DNA of 64,000 nt from assembly GCF_030067675.1 (NCBI RefSeq), contig NZ_JASJEV010000011.1, forward strand, positions 1-64,000. Reading direction: 5' to 3'. The position numbers and the translations under genes are program-made. The notes under the pieces are model-generated. The model saw nothing but the letters and a program-made list of their open reading frames with translations, was not told the DNA's origin and made no database searches. This stretch comes from Chelatococcus albus. GTDB lineage: Bacteria > Pseudomonadota > Alphaproteobacteria > Rhizobiales > Beijerinckiaceae. Below, piece by piece: positions 33,273 to 42,402 of this stretch (its first letter is position 1; every line of letters starts with the position of its first letter).

Positions 33273-34509
33273 CGACTGCTTTGCCTTCGGCGGGCCGCTC
33301 CTGTCCGTCGAGGCGGCGCTGGCGCTGATCGGCGAGCGTGTCGCGCCCGTCGCCGAGACCGAGAGCGTGCCGCTGGGAGACGCCGACGGGCGGGTGCTCG
33401 CGGCCGACGTGGTCGCCCGCGTCGACCTGCCCCCCTTCGCCAATTCCGCCGTCGACGGCTGGGCCGTGCGCTACGCCGATCTCGCGCCCGCAGGTGAGAC
33501 GGTGCTGCCCGAGGTGGGGCGCCTCCCGGCAGGCGCCAGCGCCGAGGGTGTCAGGGCCGAGGGCTGCGCCGTGCGCATCTTCACCGGCGCGCCCATGCCG
33601 GTCGACGCCGACACGGTGTTCATGCAGGAGGATGTGCGCGCCGAGGGCGGCCGCGTCGTCCTGCCAGCGGGGCTGAAGCGCGGGGCCAATGCGCGCCCGG
33701 CGGGGGAGGACGTGGCGGCCGGCGCGGTCGCGCTGCCCGCTGGCCGGCGCCTGAGGCCGCAGGACGTGGCGCTCGCAGCCGCCGTCGGGCACCGCATGCT
33801 TACGGTGCGTCGCCGCCTGCGCGTCGCCGTGTTCTCCACCGGCGACGAACTCGCGGAGCCGGGCGCGCCGCTCGGCCCGGCGAGCGTCTACGATTCCAAT
33901 CGCGCGGCGCTGGTCGCCCTCCTGCGCCGTCTCGGCGTTGCGGTATCCGACCTCGGCATCCTGCGCGACGAGCCGGACGGCCTCGCCGAAAACCTCGCCG
34001 CCGCAGCGGGCGGCCACGACCTCATCCTGACCTCGGGCGGCGTCTCGACCGGCGAGGAGGACCACGTCAAGGCGGCGGTGGAGCAGGTCGGCTCTCTCGT
34101 CTTCTGGCGCATCGCCATCAAGCCGGGGCGCCCCGTGGCGATGGGCGTCGTCCGCGGCACGCCCTTCGTCGGCCTGCCGGGCAATCCCGTCGCCGTCTAC
34201 GTCACCTTCTCCTGGATCGTGCGCCCGCTCCTCGCGGCGCTGTCCGGCGGCGTGGTCGAGCGGCCGCTCGGCCTGCCGGTGCGCGTGGCCTTCCACTACC
34301 GCAAGAAGCCCGGCCGCCGCGAATATGTGCGCGTCAGCCTGCGCCGCGGGGCAGACGGGCTGGTCGAGGCCGTGAAATACGCGCGTGAAGGCGCGGGTGT
34401 CCTCACCTCCCTCACCGAGACGGATGGGCTCGCGGAGTTGCCGGAGGAGACGGACGGCGTCGTCGAGGGCGACACCGTGTCGTTCTTCCCCTACGCCACA
34501 CTCTATTGA
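33256..34509 (+). CDS. moeA: molybdopterin molybdenumtransferase MoeA
   Basis: 417 residues, typical length. Motifs in order: PPFANSAVDGWAVRYADL, RIFTGAPMPVDADTVFMQED, FSTGDELAEPG, LTSGGVSTGEEDHVK (the substrate loop) and GLPGNPVAVYVTF. It inserts molybdate into adenylylated molybdopterin. It lies between mobB and the genes of the NAD-linked formate dehydrogenase, so cofactor synthesis sits between the two enzymes it would serve. Confidence 0.93.
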   Translation: MAQLSDDCFAFGGPLLSVEAALALIGERVAPVAETESVPLGDADGRVLAADVVARVDLPPFANSAVDGWAVRYADLAPAGETVLPEVGRLPAGASAEGVRAEGCAVRIFTGAPMPVDADTVFMQEDVRAEGGRVVLPAGLKRGANARPAGEDVAAGAVALPAGRRLRPQDVALAAAVGHRMLTVRRRLRVAVFSTGDELAEPGAPLGPASVYDSNRAALVALLRRLGVAVSDLGILRDEPDGLAENLAAAAGGHDLILTSGGVSTGEEDHVKAAVEQVGSLVFWRIAIKPGRPVAMGVVRGTPFVGLPGNPVAVYVTFSWIVRPLLAALSGGVVERPLGLPVRVAFHYRKKPGRREYVRVSLRRGADGLVEAVKYAREGAGVLTSLTETDGLAELPEETDGVVEGDTVSFFPYATLY

Positions 34510-34534
34510 ACGATCACGCGAGGCAGGCGCCCCC

Positions 34535-36262
34535 ATGGCCGCTACGGATATCATCGGCACGGCACGGCAGCACCCCGGGCGGGGCGAGAGAAGGGCGCGC
34601 GCCGTGCCCAAGGGCCGGCAGGTGGACGAGGCCTCCCTGGTCGAGATCCGGGCTCTGCTCGGCGATGCGCCGCGCCGGCGCGACCTCCTGATCGAGCATC
34701 TGCATCGCATACAGGACGCCTACGGCCAGATCTCCGCCGCCCATCTCGCGGCGCTCGCCGAGGAGATGCGCCTCTCCCAGGCGGAGGTCTTCGAGGTCGC
34801 GACCTTCTACGCCCATTTCGACGTGGTGAAGGAGGGCGAGGCGCCCCTGCCGGCCGTGACCGTGCGCGTCTGCGACAGCCTCACCTGCGCCATGCACGGC
34901 GCCGACGCGCTGATGCGCGACCTAGCGGAGTGCGTCGGGCGGGATGTGCGCGTCGTGCGCGCGCCCTGCATGGGCCACTGCGACCGCGCGCCGGTGGCCG
35001 CAGTCGGCCACCATGTCGTGGACTGCGCGACCGTCGCCGAGGTCGTTGCCGCGGTGAGGTCGGCCGCGCCCGCCGCCCATGCGGCGCCGCAGGCGGGGGT
35101 GCACTGCGAGGCCTATCTGGCGGGCGGCGGCTATGCGCTGCTCCGCAGCCTGCGCGAGGGCGCACTGACCGTCGAGACGGTGCTCGACAGGCTCGAGGCC
35201 GCGGGCCTGCGCGGCCTCGGCGGGGCGGGTTTCTCGGCGGCGCGCAAGTGGCGCGCCCTGCGCGGCGAGCCGGGGCCGCGGCTCATGGTCGTCAACGCCG
35301 ACGAGGGCGAGCCCGGCACCTTCAAGGACCGCCATTTCCTCGAGGAGGATCCGCATCGCGTCCTCGAGGGCATGCTCATCGCTGCCCATGTGGTCGCGGC
35401 GGAGGCGATCTACGTCTATGTGCGCGACGAATATCCGGAGGCGCTCGCGATCCTGCGCGAGGAGATCGCGAAGCTGCCCCGCGAGATCACCGACCCCGGC
35501 CCCGCGATCCACCTGCGCCGCGGGGCGGGCGCCTATATCTGCGGCGAGGAATCGGCGCTCATCGAGAGCCTCGAGGGCAAGCGCGGCCTGCCCCGCCACA
35601 AGCCGCCCTATCCCTTCCAGGTCGGCCTCTTCGGCCGCCCGACACTCGTCAACAACGTCGAGACTCTCGCCTGGGTGCGCGACATCCTGGAGAAGGGGCC
35701 CGAGTGGTGGGCGGCGCAGGGGCGCCATGGCGGCCAGGGCCTCAGGGCCTATTCCGTCTCCGGCCGCGTGGCGCGGCCGGGCGTCAAGATCGCCCCGGCG
35801 GGCATCACGGCCCGGGAACTGATCGAGGAATTCTGCGGCGGCATGGCTCCGGGCCACATGTTCCGGGCCTATCTGCCAGGCGGCGCCTCGGGCGGCATCC
35901 TGCCGGCGGCGATGGCCGACATCCCGCTCGATTTCGGGAAGCTCGAGCCGCACGGCTGCTTCGTCGGCTCGGGCGCCGTCGTGGTGCTGTCGGACAGGGA
36001 CGACGTGAGGGCGGCCGCCCTCAACCTGATGCGCTTCTTCGAGGACGAGAGCTGCGGCCAGTGCACGCCCTGCCGCGTCGGCACGCAGAAGGCCGTCATG
36101 CTCATGCAGCGCCCGGTGTGGGACCGCGAGCTCCTCGCCGAGCTGTCGCAGGTGATGCGCGACGCCTCGATCTGCGGCCTCGGCCAGGCGGCGTCGAACC
36201 CGCTTGCGTCAGTCATGCGCTACTTCCCCGAGACCTTCGCGAACGGGGAGGCGGCGCGATGA
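34535..36262 (+). CDS. NAD-dependent formate dehydrogenase, fused NuoE/NuoF-type subunit
   Basis: 575 residues from ATG 34535. Residues about 1-155 are a NuoE-like [2Fe-2S] domain (CDSLTCAMHG and CMGHCDRAP ligands). Residues about 170-570 are NuoF-like: FMN/NAD site GLRGLGGAGFSAARKW, NADEGEPGTFKDRHF, GAGAYICGEESALIESLEG, and the [4Fe-4S] site SCGQCTPCRVG. In most bacteria these are two proteins (FdsG and FdsB). The fusion matches the beta subunit of Methylobacterium-type FDH1. It passes electrons from the catalytic subunit to NAD. Its stop overlaps the alpha-subunit start (ATGA). Confidence 0.9.
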   Translation: MAATDIIGTARQHPGRGERRARAVPKGRQVDEASLVEIRALLGDAPRRRDLLIEHLHRIQDAYGQISAAHLAALAEEMRLSQAEVFEVATFYAHFDVVKEGEAPLPAVTVRVCDSLTCAMHGADALMRDLAECVGRDVRVVRAPCMGHCDRAPVAAVGHHVVDCATVAEVVAAVRSAAPAAHAAPQAGVHCEAYLAGGGYALLRSLREGALTVETVLDRLEAAGLRGLGGAGFSAARKWRALRGEPGPRLMVVNADEGEPGTFKDRHFLEEDPHRVLEGMLIAAHVVAAEAIYVYVRDEYPEALAILREEIAKLPREITDPGPAIHLRRGAGAYICGEESALIESLEGKRGLPRHKPPYPFQVGLFGRPTLVNNVETLAWVRDILEKGPEWWAAQGRHGGQGLRAYSVSGRVARPGVKIAPAGITARELIEEFCGGMAPGHMFRAYLPGGASGGILPAAMADIPLDFGKLEPHGCFVGSGAVVVLSDRDDVRAAALNLMRFFEDESCGQCTPCRVGTQKAVMLMQRPVWDRELLAELSQVMRDASICGLGQAASNPLASVMRYFPETFANGEAAR

Positions 36263-39024
36263 GCGAGACGATCACCTTCGAGCTCGACGGCCGCACGGTG
36301 ACGGCGGAAGCGGGCGAGACCATCTGGCAGGTGGCGAAGCGCTGCGGCACCGAGATTCCGCATCTCTGCCACCGGCCCGAGCCCGACTACCGGGCGGACG
36401 GCAACTGCCGTGCCTGCATGGTCGAGATTGAGGGCGAGCGTGTGCTCGCCGCCTCCTGCGTGAGGAAGCCCGCGCCGGGCATGAAGGTGCTCAGTGCAAG
36501 CGCGCGCGCCGAGAAGGCGCAGCGCATGGTGATGGAGCTGCTCGTTGCCGACCAGCCGCCGCGCGAGGCGGCGCACGATCCGGATTCGGCCTTCTGGGCC
36601 TGGGCAGACCGGGTCGGCGTGCATGAGAGCCGCTTTCCCGCGGCCGGGCGCCAGCCGCCGGACACGAGCCATCCGGCCATGCACGTCAATCTCGACGCCT
36701 GTATCCAGTGCGGGCTGTGCGTGCGGGCCTGCCGCGAGGTGCAGGTCAACGACGTCATCGGCATGGCTTACCGCAATGCGGGCGCCAAGGTCGTCTTCGA
36801 CTTCGACGATCCCATGGGGCAGTCCACCTGCGTCGCCTGCGGCGAGTGCGTGCAGGCCTGCCCGACCGGCGCGCTGATGCCTTCGGCCTTCCTCGACACG
36901 AGCGAGCGGCGCGTCGTCTGGGCCGATCGCAAGGTGGATTCGCTCTGCCCCTACTGCGGCGTGGGCTGCCAGGTGACCTACCACGTCAAGGACGAGCGGA
37001 TCGTCTATGCCGAGGGGCGCGACGGGCCGGCCAATCACAACCGCCTCTGCGTGAAGGGCCGCTTCGGCTTCGACTACATCGCCCATCCGCATCGCCTGAC
37101 GCGCCCGCTCGTGCGCCTGCCCGGTGTGCCGAAACGGGCGGACGATGTCGTCGACCCCGCCAATCCCTGGACGCACTTTCGCGTGGCGACCTGGCAGGAG
37201 GCGCTCGACCTCGCCGCCGCCGGCCTCATGCGCATTCGCGACAGGCTTGGAAAGAAGGCGCTCGCCGGTTTCGGCTCGGCCAAGGGCTCGAACGAGGAGG
37301 CCTATCTGTTCCAGAAGCTGGTGCGCACCGGCTTCGGCTCCAACAACGTCGACCACTGCACGCGGCTGTGCCACGCCTCCTCGGTGGCCGCGCTCATGGA
37401 GGGGCTCAACTCCGGCGCCGTCACCGCCCCCTTTGCCGCCGCCCTCGATGCCGAGGTGATCGTCGTCATCGGTGCCAATCCGGCGGTCAACCATCCCGTG
37501 GCCGCGACCTACATCAAGAACGCCGTGAAGCGCGGCGCCAAGCTCGTGGTCATCGATCCGCGCCGGCAGGCGCTGTCCCGCCACGCGACCTACCACCTCG
37601 CCTTCAAGCCGGGCAGCGATGTGGCACTGCTCAACGCCATCCTCAACGTCATCGTGACGGAAGGCCTGGCGGACGAGCAGTACATCGCCGGCTATACGGA
37701 AGGCTTCGCCGCGCTGAAGGAGCGCATCGTCGATTTCACGCCCGAGGCGATGGAGCCCGTCTGCGGCATCCCGGCCGCGACGATCCGGGAGGTCGCGCGG
37801 CTCTACGCCACCTCGCGCGCCTCCATCATCTTCTGGGGCATGGGGGTGAGCCAGCACGTGCACGGCACGGACAATGCCCGCTGCCTCATCGCGCTCGCCC
37901 TCACCACCGGCCAGATCGGCCGCCCGGGAACGGGCCTCCATCCCCTCCGGGGGCAGAACAACGTGCAAGGCGCCTCCGACGCCGGCCTCATCCCGATGGT
38001 CTATCCGGACTACCAGTCCGTCGAAAAACCGGAGGTGCGGGCGCTCTTCGAAGCCTTCTGGCACAGCGAGCTCGACGCGAGGCGCGGCCTCACCGTCGTC
38101 GAGATCATGGACGCGATCCACGCGGGCGAGATCCGGGGCATGTACATCGAAGGCGAGAACCCGGCGATGTCCGACCCCGACCTGCAGCACGCGCGCGAAG
38201 CGCTCGCCATGCTCGACCATCTCGTGGTGCAGGACATCTTCCTGACCGAGACAGCCTTCCACGCGGACGTCGTGCTGCCCGCCTCCGCCTTTGCCGAGAA
38301 GGCCGGCACCTTCACCAATACGGACCGGCGCGTGCAGCTCGCCCGGCCCGTCGTCGCTCCGCCGGGCGACGCCCGCCAGGATCTGTGGATCATCCAGGAG
38401 ATCGCCCGGCGCATGGGGCTCGCCTGGAGCTACGCCGGCCCCGCGGACGTCTTCGCCGAGATGGCTGAGGTCATGCCGTCCCTTCGCAACATCACCTGGG
38501 AGCGGCTTACCCGGGAAGGGGCGGTGACCTATCCGGTCGATGCGCCGGACGTGCCGGGCAGCGAGATCATCTTCGCCACGGGCTTCCCGACCGAGAACGG
38601 GCGCGGGCGCATCGTCCCGGCGCGCGTCACGCCGCCCGACGAGGTGCCGGACGACGATTATCCGATGGTTCTCTCGACGGGCCGGGTGCTCGAGCACTGG
38701 CACACCGGCTCCATGACGCGTCGTGCCGAAGTGCTCGACGCGCTGGAGCCCGAGGCCGTAGCCTTCCTCTCGCCGGACGACCTCGAGCGCCAAGGGGTGG
38801 CCCCGGGGGACTTCGTGCGCCTGGAGACGCGCCGCGGCACCGTGGACGTCAAGGTCCGCGCCGACCGCGACGTGCCGCCGAACATGGTCTTCATGCCCTT
38901 CTGCTATGCCGAAGCGGCGGCGAATCTCCTCACCAATCCCGCCCTCGATCCCTTCGGCAAGATTCCGGAGTTCAAGTTCTGTGCGGTGAGGGTGCGGGCG
39001 GCCGGGCGGGGGGCCGCAGGCTGA
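36259..39024 (+). CDS. NAD-dependent formate dehydrogenase alpha subunit
   Basis: 921 residues, soluble, no Tat signal. An N-terminal [2Fe-2S] domain (CHRPEPDYRADGNCRACMVE) is followed by a NuoG-like Cys/His region, two ferredoxin clusters (CIQCGLCVRACREV and CVACGECVQACPTG), then the molybdopterin part with its own cluster (CPYCGVGC) and the metal ligand Cys371-His372 (RLCHAS). So Cys is used, not selenocysteine. It oxidises formate and feeds the fused NAD-reducing subunit. Methylobacterium FDH1, the closest type by subunit plan, carries tungsten; which metal is used here cannot be read from sequence. Confidence 0.92.
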   Translation: MSETITFELDGRTVTAEAGETIWQVAKRCGTEIPHLCHRPEPDYRADGNCRACMVEIEGERVLAASCVRKPAPGMKVLSASARAEKAQRMVMELLVADQPPREAAHDPDSAFWAWADRVGVHESRFPAAGRQPPDTSHPAMHVNLDACIQCGLCVRACREVQVNDVIGMAYRNAGAKVVFDFDDPMGQSTCVACGECVQACPTGALMPSAFLDTSERRVVWADRKVDSLCPYCGVGCQVTYHVKDERIVYAEGRDGPANHNRLCVKGRFGFDYIAHPHRLTRPLVRLPGVPKRADDVVDPANPWTHFRVATWQEALDLAAAGLMRIRDRLGKKALAGFGSAKGSNEEAYLFQKLVRTGFGSNNVDHCTRLCHASSVAALMEGLNSGAVTAPFAAALDAEVIVVIGANPAVNHPVAATYIKNAVKRGAKLVVIDPRRQALSRHATYHLAFKPGSDVALLNAILNVIVTEGLADEQYIAGYTEGFAALKERIVDFTPEAMEPVCGIPAATIREVARLYATSRASIIFWGMGVSQHVHGTDNARCLIALALTTGQIGRPGTGLHPLRGQNNVQGASDAGLIPMVYPDYQSVEKPEVRALFEAFWHSELDARRGLTVVEIMDAIHAGEIRGMYIEGENPAMSDPDLQHAREALAMLDHLVVQDIFLTETAFHADVVLPASAFAEKAGTFTNTDRRVQLARPVVAPPGDARQDLWIIQEIARRMGLAWSYAGPADVFAEMAEVMPSLRNITWERLTREGAVTYPVDAPDVPGSEIIFATGFPTENGRGRIVPARVTPPDEVPDDDYPMVLSTGRVLEHWHTGSMTRRAEVLDALEPEAVAFLSPDDLERQGVAPGDFVRLETRRGTVDVKVRADRDVPPNMVFMPFCYAEAAANLLTNPALDPFGKIPEFKFCAVRVRAAGRGAAG

Positions 39025-39092
39025 ACGTCCGGCGTCCCGGGGCGGCCGGCGAGCCGGGGCGGGCTCTTGCCTGCAAGAGGGGGGACGCGCGC

Positions 39093-39115
39093 CTCCGTTC
39101 GGAGTATGCTTTTTT
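39093..39115 (+). terminator. weak terminator after the formate dehydrogenase genes
   Basis: CTCC-GTTC-GGAG is a short stem followed by TATGC and six T residues (39110-39115). A further inverted repeat CTCTTGC-CT-GCAAGAG lies just upstream. Together they plausibly end the 22-kb island about 70-90 bp after its last stop codon. Confidence 0.4.
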
Positions 39116-39216
39116 CCGTGGCGGGTCGCAGCTCATGCGTGACCGGCCCCCCGAAACGGGCGTCCGGCCACGGGTGACCTGCGGCTCCTCGAACCAGCGG
39201 TTCGGGAGAGACGGAC

Positions 39217-40080
39217 ATGACCATCCGAAACCCTGTCGAATGGGGCGCGGCGCAGCTCAAGATGGCGACGCGGGCTGTGGAATCGGCCAGTCACGCGGTC
39301 TATCACGCCGACGAAAGCCCGAATGTCCTCATGCCGAAGGTCCGCCGCATCGCGGTGTCCGACCTGAGGGAGGTCCTCGTCAAGGGCGTCGAAGATTTCG
39401 CGGCCTATCGCACAGACGTCATCTTCATCAGCCTCATCTATCCCGTCGTCGGCCTTGTCCTCGGGCGGGTGGCGGTGGGCTACGACATGCTGCCGCTCCT
39501 GTTCCCGCTCGCCTCCGGTTTCGCGCTGGTCGGGCCCTTCGTGGCGATCGGCCTCTACGAGATGAGCCGGCGCCGGGAGGAGGGGGCCGTCATCTCCTGG
39601 GTGGACGCCTTCGGTGTGCTCCGCTCCCCGGCCTTCGCCGCGATCCTGGTGCTCGGCTTCATCCTCATGGCGATCTTCCTCGCCTGGCTCATCGCCGCGC
39701 AGCTCATCTACAACGCAACGCTCGGGCCCGAACCGCCGGAATCGGTCGAGGCCTTCGTCCGCGACGTCTTCATGACCGCCGCGGGCCGCACGATGATCGT
39801 TGTGGGGGTGGGGGTCGGTTTCCTCTTCGCCTGCCTGTCGTTCGCGGTGAGTGTCGTGTCCTTCCCGCTGCTCCTCGACCGGCACGTGGGCGTGGGCACG
39901 GCCGTGTGGACGTCGATCCGCACCGTCCTCAAGAACCCCATTCCGATGGCCTGCTGGGGCATGATCGTCGTCGCCGGCCTCGTCATCGGCTCGTTGCCGC
40001 TCCTGGTCGGCCTCATCATCGTCATGCCGGTGCTCGGCCACGCTACCTGGCACCTCTACCGCAAGGTCGTGGCGCGCTGA
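39217..40080 (+). CDS. DUF2189 family membrane protein
   Basis: 287 residues with about six hydrophobic helices. PKVRRIAVSDLREVLVKGVEDF followed by YRTDVIFISLIYPVVGLVLG is the DUF2189 opening, and the C-terminal VGLIIVMPVLGHATWHLYRKVV matches too. The family consists of inner-membrane proteins without assigned function, often near cytochrome oxidase or redox genes in Alphaproteobacteria. ATG 39217 has a GGAGAG-like site. It ends 46 bp before a convergent membrane-protein gene. Confidence 0.85.
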   Translation: MTIRNPVEWGAAQLKMATRAVESASHAVYHADESPNVLMPKVRRIAVSDLREVLVKGVEDFAAYRTDVIFISLIYPVVGLVLGRVAVGYDMLPLLFPLASGFALVGPFVAIGLYEMSRRREEGAVISWVDAFGVLRSPAFAAILVLGFILMAIFLAWLIAAQLIYNATLGPEPPESVEAFVRDVFMTAAGRTMIVVGVGVGFLFACLSFAVSVVSFPLLLDRHVGVGTAVWTSIRTVLKNPIPMACWGMIVVAGLVIGSLPLLVGLIIVMPVLGHATWHLYRKVVAR

Positions 40081-40126
40081 GGCGCGCCATGGCCGAGCGG
40101 CCCATCTTCTCCTGCGCCTCCCGCCT

Positions 40127-40516
40127 TCAGTCGTGGAACACGGTCGACTGGAAGCCCAGCACGTCCAGGAAGATCGCGACCACGACGCCGATCGACACCA
40201 GGACGAGCCCGGCGACGAAGATCCGGACCGCACGGTTGTGGCGGGCGAGCACGAGCGAGCGAACCGAGAGCATACTGGCGAGCGCCGTGATCTGCACGGT
40301 GATGCCGGCCGTGATCAAGGAGACGGCAATGAGGTCCGTCGCGGACCATGGGCCGGGCGACACCGCCCAGCGCGTGAGAAAGCCGAGCGGGAAGCCGACA
40401 AGCACGCCGATCGCCGTGAGCGAGCCGTTCCGGAAGGTGGAATCGATCGTCTCGTCGATCGGTGCTTGGGCGGGCTCCGGCCGCTCCGGAGCATCAGATG
40501 GATCGCCGCTCGTCAT
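40127..40516 (-). CDS. small membrane protein of unknown function
   Basis: 129 residues. A hydrophilic N-terminus (about 28 residues, Pro/Glu-rich) precedes three hydrophobic helices: GSLTAIGVLVGFPLGFLTRW, DLIAVSLITAGITVQITALA and AVRIFVAGLVLVSIGVVVAI. No family was recognised. The coding pattern fits the GC-rich neighbours. It faces the DUF2189 gene convergently. The start at 40516 is the first plausible one. Confidence 0.6.
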   Translation of the reverse strand: MTSGDPSDAPERPEPAQAPIDETIDSTFRNGSLTAIGVLVGFPLGFLTRWAVSPGPWSATDLIAVSLITAGITVQITALASMLSVRSLVLARHNRAVRIFVAGLVLVSIGVVVAIFLDVLGFQSTVFHD

Positions 40517-40916
40517 GGCCGCTGTTCACCTTCCGGAGCGACCGGCGAGCGCGCCCCGAGCGCATTCAGGTTACGTGTGAACCCGGCCCGCGGACAGCTG
40601 GCCGAAAGGGGGAGCGAGGCTGCGGCCCATGCCGTCGGCCGGTCGACGCTGGCCGCGCCGTCATGCGAAGGGCCAGCGACAGAGCCATCGAGGCCGGAAC
40701 CCGGCCCGTCTTGGGCGCCCCCTCGCGTCCTGCGATGCGTCCATGTTGGACGTGTGTTGGACGTCCTTGTTGAACGACCGGGCCGCGCGGGTCAAGCCAG
40801 GCGATAATTTTCAGTGAATCTCAAGGGGTCCACGGCGAGGAGAATGGCAGGCAATGGGAAGCGATGTCCGCACGGTCTCCCCGTGATTAAGAGTAAGCTG
40901 TCGCGTTCAAGCCAAG
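40517..40916. other. 400-bp region without a recognisable gene
   Basis: It contains a direct repeat of TTGGACGT (about 40745-40762), a small hairpin CACGG-TCTC-CCGTG near 40878, and a fall in GC toward the HNH gene. Short frames show no family resemblance. It may mark the left edge of the lower-GC insert next to tRNA-Ser. Confidence 0.4.
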
Positions 40917-41810
40917 TCAATTCTTGAAGCAATTCTCGCGATGCCACTTCAGGAAATGCGGGTGCGGTCTATCTACGGCGCGATCCGGAGCAAAAGCGAA
41001 CCCCGTCTTGTTGATGAAGCCGCGAACGCGATCCACATCATTCACCTGGCGGGAGATCAGGATCTTCAAGTCGTCATCCAAGCTGATCAATCCGCGGTCG
41101 AACATCCAATGCGCCGTACCCGACAGAGCCAGCCCGTTGTTCACAATATCCGGCCCATTCGCCTGAACCGGGCGGATATGGGCGGCGTCGACCTCAGCAC
41201 GTCCTCCACCGTTGATCAGCTTCAGCCCGGTGATCGCGCAGGTTTCGTTATAGGCGCGCAGTACGATCTTTCGGAACACACGATCGCGCATGGTCCTTGA
41301 TGTAAAGTACTGCACGCGGTCGCGCTGTTGCTCGAAGAGATAAGGCACTTGCGCCTCCTCGAAGCCGGCGGCGGGTGCGCCGACGCGCGGAAGCAGCGGT
41401 TCGTGATCATCAAGACCGCGTTCGATGATGCGATGAAAATCCTGCGGCGAAATCGGGCGAACCGCCGACTGCGCGCGACCTGAAAGCTTTCCCTGCTCGT
41501 TCAGCAAGCCACGTTCAATCGGGCCATCGCCATCGCTGAATGGAACCGGGCTGGGGAAATCGAGATAGGAGCCCGGCTCGATGAGCGCGAGATACATGTC
41601 AGGCGCCTTCGGATCGGGGATAATCCGCTGCACCCGCGCGATCGCGAAGTAGCCGCGCGTACCGGCAACCTTCGTTGGCTCCAGATAGATAATCCAACTA
41701 CCGACGCTTGCCTCGGCACGACCGAGATATTGCTTCGGGAACTGGTACCGCTCCGCCGGGCTGTCGTCGTAAATCGAATCAGACCGGTGCATGAAAACGC
41801 AATAGCTCAT
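40917..41810 (-). CDS. HNH endonuclease domain protein
   Basis: 297 residues. The C-terminal third carries an HNH nuclease domain: ETCAITGLKL, then VDAAHIRPVQANGPDIVNNGLALSGTAHWMFDRG, with the conserved H-I, N and H residues. This variant resembles those fused to restriction-type target-recognition domains. The N-terminal part (YQFPKQYLGRAEASVGSWI) may be a recognition domain. The gene is richer in A and T than its neighbours and sits 188 bp beyond the 3' end of a tRNA-Ser gene, a usual place for acquired DNA. No methylase partner is in view. Confidence 0.8.
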   Translation of the reverse strand: MSYCVFMHRSDSIYDDSPAERYQFPKQYLGRAEASVGSWIIYLEPTKVAGTRGYFAIARVQRIIPDPKAPDMYLALIEPGSYLDFPSPVPFSDGDGPIERGLLNEQGKLSGRAQSAVRPISPQDFHRIIERGLDDHEPLLPRVGAPAAGFEEAQVPYLFEQQRDRVQYFTSRTMRDRVFRKIVLRAYNETCAITGLKLINGGGRAEVDAAHIRPVQANGPDIVNNGLALSGTAHWMFDRGLISLDDDLKILISRQVNDVDRVRGFINKTGFAFAPDRAVDRPHPHFLKWHRENCFKN

Positions 41811-41998
41811 GCCGGGAAGCTAGCCGATCGCCACACCAAAGCACATATGTGAACGGTAGCTTCAGTGAAGCAGCGCACGATAGCAAGACAAACGGCAGAG
41901 CAGTGAAGTCCTGTCAACAACCCGTGATGGGAAGGCGGCTCAAGGCGGCTTGTCTTGACCTCACGCAACCCGCGACAATTGCGCGAATTCATGAGTGG

Positions 41999-42092
41999 TG
42001 GCGGAGACGGAGGGATTCGAACCCTCGATAGGGCTTTACAACCCTATAACGGTTTAGCAAACCGCCGCCTTCAGCCTCTCGGCCACGTCTCC
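41999..42092 (-). tRNA. tRNA-Ser (anticodon GCU)
   Basis: On the minus strand the sequence starts GGAGACGTGGCCGAGAGGCT and ends with GGTTCGAATCCC and the matching acceptor CGTCTCC plus G-CCA. It has a long variable arm as in class-II tRNAs. The anticodon loop TTGCTAA gives GCT, for AGC/AGU serine codons. CCA is encoded (41999-42001). The length is 91 nt without CCA. Confidence 0.95.
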
Positions 42093-42402
42093 GTCCGGCA
42101 AGCGTAGGCGCTGTATGCCCGACCCGTCCGTCGTTGACAAGGGCGGCGTTGGACAACCCCTGACCTGACCGTCGGCCGTGCCGGCGGGCGCCCGCATCGC
42201 TCCGCCGCGATCTGTCGCGGGGCGTGCAGCGCGGGCGTGGCGGGCCGCCCGTTCGCCGCGACAGGGGCCAATCCGCCGCCTGCCGGGGTTGCGGGGGAAG
42301 GGGCTCGGGCACGTCCCTGCGGCCTCGTCCGGTGGATCGATGTGTCGGTTCTCCGTCGCGCCGGCTGCGGGGCAGGAGGCGAGAGGTGATTCGCGCCGGG
42401 GG

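Noticed and set aside
36220-38793. 857-codon minus-strand open frame across the NAD-linked formate dehydrogenase alpha subunit
   Set aside because: Antisense shadow; no domain or ribosome-binding site.
41849-42031. 60-codon plus-strand frame ending WRRRRDSNPR
   Set aside because: The ending is a well-known artefact produced by reading the reverse strand of tRNA-Ser genes.
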